The notes under the pieces are model-generated. The model was not told where the DNA came from. It saw nothing but the letters and a program-made list of their open reading frames with translations, and did not search any database. The translations under genes and the position numbers were made by a program. A DNA stretch of 64,000 nucleotides from NCBI GenBank assembly GCA_963773735.1, contig CAVZCK010000020.1, positions 62,001 through 126,000 of the forward strand. The letters run 5' to 3'. Positions within the stretch are counted from its first letter, which is position 1, and each line of letters begins with the position of its first letter. Source of the stretch: CAVZCK01 sp963773735 (GTDB lineage: Bacteria > Pseudomonadota > Alphaproteobacteria > Rhizobiales > Rhodomicrobiaceae). Of the stretch, positions 46,671 through 55,980 are shown in pieces.

Positions 46671-46765
46671 GGGAGGTTGGCGGTGGACGTGTCCCTCGCC
46701 AACCGGGTCAGGTCCGGAAGGAAGCAGCCCTAACGAGTTCGACGCGGGTTGCCTGTCAGCCTCCC
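46671..46765 (+). ncRNA. ffs: Signal recognition particle RNA, small bacterial type (4.5S)
   Basis: The ends GGGAGG and CCTCCC pair to close a single long hairpin. The apical domain contains the invariant GGTCAGGTCCGGAAGGAAGC and AGCCCTAA, which bind Ffh, followed by the CGGGTTGCC return strand. Length of about 95 bases is normal. It is flanked by the nicotianamine-synthase-like gene and, convergently, the LysE gene. Confidence 0.95.
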
Positions 46766-46804
46766 ACCTTCTCGCGTTTTTCCCGAACATCGCTGCATCG
46801 CGCC

Positions 46805-47426
46805 TCAGCGGCTCGCCGCCGCGAGCGCCGCGCCGAAGCCGATGAACATCGAGCCGAGCACCCGGCGCACGGCGATCATGCGCCTCTCCGACGACAGGAA
46901 CCGCCGCAGCTTGCCGCCGGCCACTGGCGAGCATCAGGTGGTTCGCAAGGCATAGCGCCGCGTAACTGACGGACATGATCGCGACCTGCGTGATCATGGG
47001 CTGCGCCCGGTCGACGAAAGGCGGGATCAGCGCGGCGATCAGCACCAGCGCTTTCGGATTGGTGACCGAGACGAAAAATGCCTGGCGGAAGAGGCGCGCC
47101 CGGCTCATGGGCTGGGAGGCGTCGCTATCGATCGAGATCGCCTTGCCGTCGCGCCAGAGTTTTGCGCCCAGATAGACGAGATAGGCCGCGCCGATGATCT
47201 TGACGACGGTGAACGCCGCCGCCGAGACTGCAAGGACCGCGGCAAGGCCGAATGCCACCGCGAAGCCGAGGATGGTCAGTCCAAGCGCATTGCCGAGCGC
47301 GGAATAGAGCACAGCTCGCGGCCCGTAGCGCAGCGCATTCGAGATGGCGAGCAACACCGCCGGGCCGGGGCTGATGGCCGGCAGAATGCCGACGGCGAGA
47401 AAAAGCAGCCAGGTTTTCATGAGCAT
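46805..47426 (-). CDS. LysE/RhtB-family amino-acid exporter (one frameshift)
   Basis: About 207 residues, six membrane segments. The N-terminus MLMKTWLLFLAVGILPAISPGPAVLLAISNALRYG and GAAYLVYLGAKLW are LysE hallmarks. The written frame leaves the family near 46920. Removing one or two bases gives GGKLRRFLSSERRMIAVRRVLGSMFIGFGAALAAASR, ending at 46805. The uncorrected frame would run antisense through the SRP RNA, which is clearly wrong. It exports amino acids or related compounds; substrate unknown. Confidence 0.88.
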
Positions 47427-47634
47427 GGGGTAATCTCCGGCGGCGGAGAATAAACCAGCGGTGCTCGTCCGGCCCCACGCTATTTTCTCATGGCGGTTAT
47501 GCTGTCTCGTTACCTCGGCAGCTCATATAAGCCTGGCCCGTGAAGTCCGCGAGCCGGACGTCCTTTTGGATTTGACTGCCGCTTAGATGAGCAACGAATG
47601 CGCTTAAATTGCTCGGCGGAGTAACGAGCCGGAT

Positions 47635-47795
47635 CTAGGGCTTCGGCGTCTTCCAGCCCCGCGGAAACGTCTGCCGCGATTCGTCGGAGAGCCGCGGCGC
47701 AGGTGATCGCTTCGGCGCTGGGCTGCCAGTTCGCGGGCGCGGCAAGCTTATGCTTCGCCGTATAGCTGAAGCGCGTCGATGACGTTCGGAAATGA
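47635..47795 (-). pseudogene. C-terminal remnant of a 1-Cys (Prx6-type) peroxiredoxin
   Basis: Reading the minus strand across two one-base shifts gives VIDALQLYTAKHKLAAPANWQPSAEA and then SDESRQTFPRGWKTPKP followed by TAG at 47635. This matches the conserved end of Prx6/AhpC-type peroxiredoxins (VxDSLQLTxKHKVATPxNWxxGE, SDEExxxxFPxGWxxPKP). The N-terminal two-thirds, including the active-site Cys domain, are missing because the ferredoxin oxidoreductase gene ends just upstream at 47800. It is a truncated fragment. The rest of the 47427-47634 gap has nothing recognised. Confidence 0.7.
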
Positions 47796-47799
47796 AATT

Positions 47800-50700
47800 C
47801 TAGGCGGCTTCCCGATGCTCCGGCGGGACGCCGCGCAGAGCCTCCAGGAGCTGCTTTTCCTTCAGCCGCGCCTTCTCCACCGACGCGAGCTTCACCGGCC
47901 CAAAGCCGCGAATCTGCTCCGGCAGAGCGGCAAGCGCCGTCGCCACCTCATGCGTTTCGGGCTTGAGGCGCCGGGCGATCTCGTCGAGCAGGCTCTCATA
48001 GTCGGCGATGAGCTGGCGCTCCATGCGCCGCTCCGCGCTCAGGCCGAAAATATCGACGCGCGTGCCGCGCAGCCGCCTCATCGCCGCAAGCAGCCGGAAG
48101 GCCGTCATCATCCAGGCACCGAAGCGGACTTTCCGCGGCCGGCCAGTCGCCGGATCGGGCTTGGAGATAAGCGGCGGCGCCAGATGAAATTCAAGGCGGT
48201 AATCGCCCTCGAAGGCGCGGTCGAGCTGGCGCTGGAATGAACCGTCTGTATAGAGACGGGCAACTTCGTACTCGTCCTTGTAGGCCATCAGCTTGAAGTA
48301 ATTCTTCGCCACCGCCCAGCTCAACAATTCGTTGCCCGGCGACAGCCTCGCCTCGCGGGCGCGGATCGCCTCGACGCGGCTGCGGTAGCGCTCGGCATAG
48401 GCGGCATCCTGATAGGCGGCGAGGAAGCGGACGCGCCGCTCGATCGCCTCATCGAGCGTCTGCGACAGCCTTTCGCCCTCGACCGGCTTGGCGCGTTTTG
48501 CTACCAGCGCGGCGATCCGGGGCCTCATCGACGGCCAGCAGGCGGCCCCAGCGGAAGGCTTGGGTGTTGGCCTCGACGGCGACGCCGTTCAGCCGGATCG
48601 CCTCCTCGATGGCCTCGGCCGAAAGCGGCAACAGCCCTTTCTGATAGGCGAAGCCGAGAGCAGAATATTGGCCATCGCCTTGTCGCCGGTCAGCGCTGCG
48701 GCGTAGCTTTGCGCATCGATGAAGCTGCAAGCGGCGGCGCCGGCGCGGTCTTCGAGCGCGCGCCGCAGAGCGGAGCCGGGAAGGCTCAGATCCGGCGAGC
48801 GGGTAAAGTCGCCGGTCATGGTCTGATGCGGGCTGGCGACGACCCGCGTGCGCCCTGAGCGGATGACGCCGAGCACCTTGCTGGAGCCGGCGACGACGAG
48901 ATCGCCGCCGACCACCAGATCGGCGCCCGCCGCCGAGGCGCGGATGGCTTTGATCTCGCTCGGCGAACTCGGCGATGCGCACATGGACGGCCACGGGTCC
49001 GCCCTTCTGAGCAAGGCCCGACATATCGATGATGCCGGCGCCCTTGCCTTCGAGATGGGCGGCCATGCCGAGGATGGCGCCGATGGTGACGACGCCGGTG
49101 CCGCCAATGCCGGTGATGACCATGGAATAGGGCCGGTCGAGCGCCGGATGCGCCGGCTCGGGCGGACTGGCGAAAGCGCTCGCCATCGGGCGCCGCCTCG
49201 CGCTTGGGCTGCCGCCGCTTGCCGCCGTGAACCGTGACGAAGCTCGGGCAAAAGCCTTTGATGCAGGAGAAATCCTTGTTGCAGGCATCCTGGTCGATGG
49301 CGCGCTTGCGGCCGAATTCGGTCTCGACGGGCTCGATGGCGACGCAGTTGGACTGCACGCCGCAATCGCCGCAGCCCTCGCAGACCAGCTCGTTGATCAT
49401 CACCCGCATGTCGGGATCGGGAAAGGCGCCGCGCTTGCGGCGGCGGCGCTTCTCGGCCGCGCAGGTCTGTTCGTAGATGAGGACGGTGACGCCCTCGGTC
49501 TGGGCAAGATCGCGCTGCACGCTGTCGAGATCGTCGCGATGGGCGATCCGCGTGCCGGCGGAAAAGGCGCTCGCGGCAAATTTCTCCGGCTGATCGGAGA
49601 CGACCGCGACGCGCTTGGCGCCCTCGGCTTCGACCGCCTGCGCCATCTGGGCAACGCTCATGCCGCCATCGAGCGCCTGCCCGCCGGTCATGGCGACGGC
49701 GTCATTATAGAGCAGCTTGAAGGTGACGTTCGTGCCGGCGGCGACGGCGGCGCGGATGGCAAGGCTGCCGGAATGGATGAAGGTGCCGTCGCCGATATTC
49801 TGGAAGACGTGGCCGCGCTTCGAGAACGGCGCCTCGCCGATCCAGTTGGCGCCCTCTCCGCCCATCTGGGTGAAGCCCTCCGTCGAGCGGTCCATCCACT
49901 GGGCCATGTAGTGGCAGCCGATGCCGGCATAGGCGCGCGAGCCTTCCGGCACGACGGTCGAGGTATTGTGCGGACAGCCGGCGCAGAAATAGGGGATGCG
50001 CTCGGCGATCGACTGCGCGGCATGGGCGGCACGATCGGCGGCTTCGAGCTCGGCGATCCGCGCGGCGATCTCCGCGCTTTCGCCGCGGGCGGCAAGCCGG
50101 CGCGCCAGAGCGAGCGCGATCTGCACCGGCTCAAGCGCGCCTTTGGCCGGGAACAGCCATTTGCCGTTCTCGTCCATCTTGCCGATGATGCGCGGACGGA
50201 TTCGGCGGCCGTAAAGCTCTTCCTTGATCTGCACCTCGATAAGCGCGCGCTTCTCCTCGATCACCATGATCAGCTCAAGGCCCTCGCCGAAGGCCATGAC
50301 GCCCTCCGGCTCCAGCGGATAGGGCATGGCGACCTTGTAGAGGCGGAGGCCGAGATCGGCGGCGCGTCACCTCGTCGATGCCGAGCAGATCGAGCGCCTC
50401 GATGACGTCCTGATAGCTCTTGCCGGTGGTGATGATGCCGATGCGTGGGCTTGCGCCCGCCGGAGAGGATGATGCGGTCGAGCTTGTTGGCGCGGGCGAA
50501 GGCGAGCACGGCCGGGCGCTTGTAGTCGTGCAGCCGCGCTTCCTTGGCGAGCGCCGTGTCGCCGAGGCGGATGTTGAGCCCGCCTTCCGGCAGCACGAAA
50601 TCGGCGGGGATGACCGGCGTGACGCGGCCGATGCGGCCATCGACCATGGCGGTCTGCTCGATATTGTCCTTCACGCATTTGATGCCGACCCAGACGCCGG

Positions 50701-51278
50701 CAAAGCGCGACAGGGCAAAGCCGTAAAGCCCGTAATCGAGGATCTCCTGCACATTCGCCGGATTGAGCACCGGGATCATGGCGTCGACGAAGGCGAATTC
50801 GGACTGATGCGCGGAGGTGGAGGATTCGCAGGTGTGGTCGTCGCCCATCAGCGCGAGGACGCCGCCATTCTTGCGAGGTGCCGGCGTGGTTGGCATGGCG
50901 GAACGCGTCGCCGGAGCGGTCGACGCCCGGCCCTTTGCCGTACCAGATGCCGAAAACGCCGTCGTACTTGCCCTCGCCGCGGAGCTCGGCCTGCTGCGAG
51001 CCCCAAAGCGCGGTCGCCGCGAGGTCCTCGTTGAGGCCGGGCTGGAAGACGATATTGTAGGGTTTGAGGAATTTCCAGGCGCGCTGAAAGGTCTGATCGA
51101 GCCCGCCGAGCGGGGAGCCGCGATAGCCGGTCACATAGCCGGCGGTGTTGAGGCCACGCGCCGCGTCCAGGCGCTGCTGCATCATCGCCAGGCGAACGAC
51201 GGCCTGGCTTCCGCTGACGTAAATCCGCTCCTGGCTGAGATCGTATTTGTCGTCGAGGCTGACCTTGGCAAGGGCCAT
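47800..51278 (-). CDS. Fused indolepyruvate ferredoxin oxidoreductase (about seven frameshifts)
   Basis: About 1150 residues when joined. It starts MALAKVSLDDKYDLSQERIYVSG (51278, after GGAGGTGG). Order: pyrimidine-binding pyruvate:ferredoxin domain (GYRGSPLGGLDQ, GVFGIWYGKGPGVDRSGDAFRH, GDDHTCESSTSAHQSEFAF), TPP domain (YFCAGCPHNTSTVVPEGSRAYAGIGCHYMAQWMDR, GDGTFIHSG), ferredoxin-type cluster (CEGCGDCGVQSNC), then the gamma domain (VITGIGGTGVVTIGAILGMAAHLEGKG) and a C-terminal DUF (AVAKNYFKLMAYKDEYEVARLY). Breaks lie near 50880, 50455, 50365, 49190, 48960, 48657 and 48525. These enzymes decarboxylate aryl or branched 2-oxoacids to acyl-CoA, reducing ferredoxin or flavoprotein. Confidence 0.88.
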
Positions 51279-51368
51279 GGAACCACCTCCTTCAAGGATG
51301 GAGTGAAACTTGCCAAGACTATACGGTAATAAGAAAAAGTTACGCCACCCTCTAATCGACGATGTCAA

Positions 51369-52045
51369 CTAAGTGATTGCGGCGGCGGCCTCGTCAAGGG
51401 TCTTAACCACAAGGGCCGGTCCGGCCGGGAGAATTTCGCGGGGTTGGCCGAAGCGGTTGAGATGGATCACCGTGAAGCCGTAAAAGGCCGCGCCCGCCGC
51501 GTCCCAGCCATTGGCTGATACGAAGCCGATCATGCTGGCCGGGAGCTGCAGACGCTCCTCGCCGAGCCGGTAAACGCGCGGATGCGGCTTGTAGATCCCG
51601 ACGCTCTCGACGGACAGGACATGATCGAGGAGGTCGGTGAGGCCGGCGGAGGCGACGGCCGAGGCCAGCATCTGAGGCGAGCCGTTGGAGAGAATGCCGG
51701 TGATGATCCGCCGCTCTCGCAGCGCGCGCAAGGCGCTCACGGCGTCGGGATAGGCGTCGAGAGTCATGTAGAGGCCGAGCAGGCGGTCGCGTAAGGCTTT
51801 ATCCGTCACGCCATGCTGGCCGAGGGCAAAATCGAGCGCGTCGGCGGTGACCGTGAGCGAAATCGGCATGCGCGCCCATCAGGCTGCGCAGCCAGGTATA
51901 TTGAAGCTGCTTGGCGCGCCAAAGCTCGGAGATCGCGGCGGCGTTCGGGCCGATCTCGGCGGCGAGACGGGCGATCGGGCGCATGCACGTCGAACAGCGT
52001 GCCATAGGCGTCGAAAAGCACGCCTTTCAAAGCAGGCAAAGTCAT
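51369..52045 (-). CDS. (S)-2-haloacid dehalogenase, type II HAD (two frameshifts)
   Basis: Joined across breaks near 51860 and 51985 it gives about 224 residues. MTLPALKGVLFDAYGTLFDVH holds the nucleophile Asp and Thr. Then come RQKQLQYTWLRSLMG-like (here WRAKQLQYTWLRSLMG), GILSNGSPQML, SVGIYKPHPRVY with catalytic Lys, and FVSANGWDAAGA with the Ser-Asn-Asp set. These match L-2-haloacid dehalogenases, which hydrolyse 2-haloalkanoates by inversion. Physiological substrate is unknown. It lies between the NicO gene (36 bases upstream on the same strand) and the oxidoreductase. Confidence 0.86.
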
Positions 52046-52080
52046 GCGAGCGCTCCCTCATGGACCCCGGTCAGGGGTGG

Positions 52081-53208
52081 TCAGAACGGATTTGCGGGGC
52101 CGAGCGCCGATAAGAATAACGCCGTTCCGAGCAGCATGACCAGCAGCGATCCGCCAACCGCGGCAAAATCCGATATGCCGGTCGTCCAGCGGCTGCCGCC
52201 GAAGCGCAGGGCAAGGTCGCGCGAGGCAACCGCCAGCACCGCAATGGCGGAGACCGTGATCGCGGTGCCGAGCGCCATGGCGAAGGTCGCGCCGACGCCG
52301 GCCCAGAACATGCCCTGAGTGAGCGCGAAGACGAGGATCAGGATCGCCCCGGTGCAGGGCCGGATGCCGATCGCCAGCACCATCGCCGCGGCGTTGGTCA
52401 GCGACCAGTTCTTCTCCAGCTCCCTGGCGTCAGGCATGTGGGCATGGCCGCAGTCGCAAGCCTCGTCGTGGTGATGGTGGTGGTCGCCGTGATGATGCTG
52501 GTCGTCATGATCATGGTGGTGGTGATCGTGATCATGGCCCGCCGCCGCGGCGAGCGCAATGGCCGGGCGGCTATACAGACGCCGGCGCAGATAGCTGGAG
52601 AGCAGCCACAGCCCGGTCAGCAGGATCAGCACGCCGCTCACCGTCTCGAAGCGGCGCACCATCTCTTGAATCTGGAGCCCGGCGGCATGGAGCGCAATGG
52701 CGAACACGCTGACGAGCAGGATCGCCGAGAAGGCCTGCACGATCGCCGCCACGACCGAGAGGAGGACACCGCGCCAGACCGTCACCCGGTTCGCCACCAC
52801 ATAGGAGGAGATGACCGCCTTTCCATGTCCTGGGCCGACGGCATGGAAGACGCCGTAAATGAAGCTTACCACCACCAGCGTGAGGGCGGTCCCGACCGAG
52901 CTGCCGGCCTTGAGGCCCTTCACGGCGTCCGAAAGCTGCCGGAGCATTTTTTGCTGCATGTCGAGAACGAACCGCCACCAGTTCGCCCCATATGATGGCG
53001 TTGTCACCGGAGCTGACCCGGCGCCCGGCGCGGCGGGCCAGGCGGATCTTGGCTGCGACGGCGCGCCGGATGTGGCCGGTGCCGGCCAGGCGGCGCGCGG
53101 CGCCGCCCCGGTGGTGGCGGGGCTTTGCGCATGGGCGGAGCCGGGGAGCGCCTGCAATCCGGCGAGGCTGAGACTGGAGAGCAAGATCAGCATGAGAAAG
53201 CGAGCCAT
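52081..53208 (-). CDS. NicO/RcnA-family nickel-cobalt transporter
   Basis: A 375-residue membrane protein. Residues 1-27 are a signal or first helix (MARFLMLILLSSLSLAG), then an Ala/Pro linker. Six further segments follow with the family motif FHAVGPGHGKAVISSYVVANR and IGIRPCTGAILILVFAL. A His/Asp-rich cytoplasmic loop with about 20 His lies at roughly 235-275 (AAAGHDHDHHHHDHDDQHHH). It follows a DUF1007 gene eight bases upstream; NicO plus DUF1007 pairs are linked to nickel or cobalt transport. The start at 53208 removes an implausible upstream extension. Confidence 0.9.
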   Translation of the reverse strand: MARFLMLILLSSLSLAGLQALPGSAHAQSPATTGAAPRAAWPAPATSGAPSQPRSAWPAAPGAGSAPVTTPSYGANWWRFVLDMQQKMLRQLSDAVKGLKAGSSVGTALTLVVVSFIYGVFHAVGPGHGKAVISSYVVANRVTVWRGVLLSVVAAIVQAFSAILLVSVFAIALHAAGLQIQEMVRRFETVSGVLILLTGLWLLSSYLRRRLYSRPAIALAAAAGHDHDHHHHDHDDQHHHGDHHHHHDEACDCGHAHMPDARELEKNWSLTNAAAMVLAIGIRPCTGAILILVFALTQGMFWAGVGATFAMALGTAITVSAIAVLAVASRDLALRFGGSRWTTGISDFAAVGGSLLVMLLGTALFLSALGPANPF

Positions 53209-53215
53209 GGGTCCC

Positions 53216-53890
53216 TCAACCGGCTGGACAGGTGATGGTGACGAATTGCGCATACTGCTCGGCGAGCGAGCGCGCGGCGTCGGCATTGTTGAAGAAGCTT
53301 TCGCCGAGATTGCTCACGGTGGTCTGGGCGGTATCCGCGGCCGGGGCCTTGATGACGGGGGTGCAGCCGGGTGGGGCGGCGCTCAGAATGATCGGATGGT
53401 CCTTGGCGAGAGCGAAATCGACGAAATAGGTCGGGTCGAATTCCGCGAAGGTAAAATCCTTCACCTTGTCGGCGGGGATGGGCGTCTTGAGCGGCAGCGT
53501 GAAATAGAGGGTCAGCTTGGTGCCGTCATATTCCAGCCAGTAATCCTTCGGCGGCTCGCGATCGACGAGCTTGCCCGCGACTTTCGGGAAGGTGAAATAG
53601 TCGAATTCCTTCAGCGAGCTGATATTGACGTCGGCCAGCGGCGCCAGCTCGTTGCGGTCATATTTGCCGTCATTGTTCTTGTCGAGGCCCTGGATGGCGA
53701 AGGCCGAGTAATATTCGTCGAATTCCCATTTGTGCCGGAAGCCGGTGATCGCTTTCTGCGCGTTATAGAGAACCACCGTCTTGACCGTCACCCAGACATG
53801 CGGATGCGCGACCGCAGTCTTCGGCGCCCCGAACGCCACCATCGCCAGCGCGGCGAAAAGTGCGCATTGAATTCGGCGGAAGTGCTGCAT
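53216..53890 (-). CDS. DUF1007 periplasmic protein, partner of NicO
   Basis: A 224-residue protein with a signal peptide ending KTAVA and a mature start HPHVWVTVKTVV, the His-rich N-terminus typical of DUF1007. An EF-hand-like stretch DKNNDGKYDRNEL lies near 70-80. It is probably a periplasmic metal-handling partner of the adjacent NicO transporter. Operon order is DUF1007, NicO, dehalogenase, oxidoreductase. Confidence 0.88.
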   Translation of the reverse strand: MQHFRRIQCALFAALAMVAFGAPKTAVAHPHVWVTVKTVVLYNAQKAITGFRHKWEFDEYYSAFAIQGLDKNNDGKYDRNELAPLADVNISSLKEFDYFTFPKVAGKLVDREPPKDYWLEYDGTKLTLYFTLPLKTPIPADKVKDFTFAEFDPTYFVDFALAKDHPIILSAAPPGCTPVIKAPAADTAQTTVSNLGESFFNNADAARSLAEQYAQFVTITCPAG

Positions 53891-54025
53891 CGACCAACCT
53901 CGCGATGAAGAATCGAATTTTTTCGGAGAAGGATATTTTTTGCAGCGTTATAGGTAAATCTTGGCGAAGCTGCGACGGAAAACAATCCTGCCCATCACAT
54001 TGGCTTGCGCTGAATCGGGGCGAGC

Positions 54026-54112
54026 GGTCATCCCGGACCTTCAGCGAATGGGCCGATTTTTGCCTCACTGGCATAGATCCCCGGGTCTCGCTCCGCTCGC
54101 CCAGGGATGACC
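54026..54112. repeat. Intergenic palindromic repeat (GGTCATCCC ... GGGATGACC)
   Basis: The outer arms are GGTCATCCC and GGGATGACC. The interior has CCCGGGTCTCGCTCCGCTCG, whose GAGCGGAGCGAG centre resembles the hairpin at 5713-5744. It belongs to the genome's intergenic palindrome family. No gene or RNA is recognised elsewhere in 53891-54285. Confidence 0.65.
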
Positions 54113-54285
54113 GGCCGAGGGCCATTCGGCCGACGAGGTCCATCTCAGATGTCGTCTGCGGGCTCGACCCGCGGACCCACTCCTTGCTTCAAAACGGTAT
54201 TAGGCAAAATGAAAGGCCGGATCAGGAATCCGGCCCTATTCGCAACATAGGCGCTTCGATGCAGCGCTTCGTCAGAGCGATGCGC

Positions 54286-54870
54286 TTACGAAGTGGTGAA
54301 ATGCGCCCAGGTCACCGTCACCTTCGTGCCGATGCGCGTGCGGTTATAAAGATCGATCACATCGGAATTCAGCATCCGGACGCAGCCATGGGAGACTTCC
54401 TGACCGATCAGCCAGGGGGCGTCTGTGCCGTGGACGCGGTAGAGCGTGTTGCCGAGATAGAGCGCGCGCACGCCCAGCGGGTTGCGCGGATGACCGCCCG
54501 GCACATAAGCGGGAAGCTTCGGATTCTCCCGGCGCATGTCCTCGGTCGGGATCCATTCCGGATCGACCTTCTTCGAGCTGACGCTCAAAGTGCCGGCCCA
54601 GCGGGCGTCACCCTTCGGGATGGCAATCGGATAGCTGATCGCTTTTCCAGGCGCCAGGACGTAGTAAAGCCGGCGATCGCCGAAGCTGATGATGATCTGA
54701 TTGGGGGTATATTTCGGCGAGAAGCGAACCATTTCCTTGCTCGCATAGCTGCCGCCGGACCCGCCGAACAGATCATCGAAGAAGTCGGCGCGCGCGTTAC
54801 CCGTGCCCACTGTCAGAAGCGCCGTAGCACCTACAGCCAATGCTGCAACTCTCAAGAAAGCCTTGAACAT
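54286..54870 (-). CDS. L,D-transpeptidase (YkuD/ErfK family) 1
   Basis: A 194-residue exported peptidoglycan cross-linker. The signal peptide runs to GNARA. The catalytic domain has the YkuD pattern GGHPRNPLGVRALYLGNTLYRVHGT and the Cys motif SHGCVRM. These enzymes form 3-3 cross-links or attach outer-membrane proteins. The start at 54870 (MFKAFLRVAALAV) is preferred over 54924. A second copy lies directly upstream on the same strand. Confidence 0.93.
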   Translation of the reverse strand: MFKAFLRVAALAVGATALLTVGTGNARADFFDDLFGGSGGSYASKEMVRFSPKYTPNQIIISFGDRRLYYVLAPGKAISYPIAIPKGDARWAGTLSVSSKKVDPEWIPTEDMRRENPKLPAYVPGGHPRNPLGVRALYLGNTLYRVHGTDAPWLIGQEVSHGCVRMLNSDVIDLYNRTRIGTKVTVTWAHFTTS

Positions 54871-54934
54871 AACACCTCCATTCCATATTCGCCGCATGAG
54901 CCCCCCCGCGGGGTGTGAGCTCAAGAGTTTGCCG

Positions 54935-55477
54935 CTACCGGATCACATGAACCGGTGCGCCGATATGTACACGTTCAAACAAATCAATCACGTCGGCGTT
55001 CCGCATGCGGATACAGCCGCTCGATGCGGCCCGGCCGATCGACCAGGGCGCGTTGGTTCCGTGAATGCGGTAGTCGGTCCAGCCGAGATAGAGCGCGCGC
55101 ACGCCGAGCGGGTTGTTCGGACCGGGCGGCACATAGGCCGGGAGCGATGGATGCTCGCGGCGCATCCGCGGCGTCGGCGTCCAGCTCGGACTGTCGCTTT
55201 TGGACTGAACGAAGGTATCGCCGGACCACTGCATACCCTCCTTGCCCACGGCCACATCATAGCGAAGGGCCATGCCATTGCCGAGGACGTAATAGAGACG
55301 CCGCTCGGTGGTCTTGATGACGATCGTGCCCATCTGCTGATCGCCGGCCCACGCAACGAGTTCCCGCGCCCCGACGGCCTTGGGGACACAAAGCAGCGCC
55401 AAAGCAACGCCGACGAACACAAACGAACGCCCGAGGCAAAGAGCACACTTGCCGATCCGCAATGTCGTTGTCCCCAT
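54935..55477 (-). CDS. L,D-transpeptidase (YkuD/ErfK family) 2
   Basis: A 180-residue paralogue of the neighbouring enzyme. Signal-like segment 16-35 (SFVFVGVALALLC). The catalytic domain has NNPLGVRALYLGWTDYRIHGT and SSGCIRM, so the usual SHGC is SSGC while the nucleophile Cys and Arg remain. ATG 55477 is taken; the frame opens at 55657 but lacks a signal peptide there. CCCCGCGGGG lies in the short gap between the two genes. Confidence 0.9.
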   Translation of the reverse strand: MGTTTLRIGKCALCLGRSFVFVGVALALLCVPKAVGARELVAWAGDQQMGTIVIKTTERRLYYVLGNGMALRYDVAVGKEGMQWSGDTFVQSKSDSPSWTPTPRMRREHPSLPAYVPPGPNNPLGVRALYLGWTDYRIHGTNAPWSIGRAASSGCIRMRNADVIDLFERVHIGAPVHVIR

Positions 55478-55980
55478 CTCTTGATTGCATCGGCGCCCCG
55501 CCTTGACGGGACGGAAATGGGGACCACGCGCAACGCGCCAGCGGCTTCCCACGAGATGCCTCCTGACCCTATTACGCCATGAAGTCAGCTGGCCTATCAA
55601 GGGCCGAAGAGAGGGACCCATTGTAGGATTGCGTAAACTTTGTGGCTGATTCGCCACAAATCCGGCGTAAATGACAGAACCTCATCGTTATTCCCGATAT
55701 CTCCGCTATTCACGGTCGGAAGCCGCGCTGGATTGTGGTGATCTTATGGCGAGAAGGATCAAGATAAGGTAAACGCATCGTAATTCTTGCTGCCGCGGGG
55801 CCTAAGTCATTACCCTTGGGAGGAGAGCATGGGGCAGCAAAGCAAAGTGAGCTGACGGCCGCTTCCCGAATGAAAGCGCAGTACTGTCTGGCCGATTTGG
55901 GCTTGATCGGCGACCAAAATGATGTAGGAAGAAACGTACTATTCGTACTTTTAAAAGAACAAACTCTGATCGAGGGGATC
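55478..55980. other. Gap upstream of sat/cysC
   Basis: It contains a perfect stem-loop at 55639-55660 (TTTGTGGC, six-base loop, GCCACAAA) and a GTAC-TATTC-GTAC motif near 55937. These could be regulatory. No gene is recognised; the upstream extension of the transpeptidase frame to 55657 is not supported. Confidence 0.4.

Noticed and set aside
46548..47426. 292-residue LysE protein reading through the SRP RNA on the opposite strand
   Set aside because: The family sequence is left near 46920. A frame correction ends the gene at 46805, short of the RNA.
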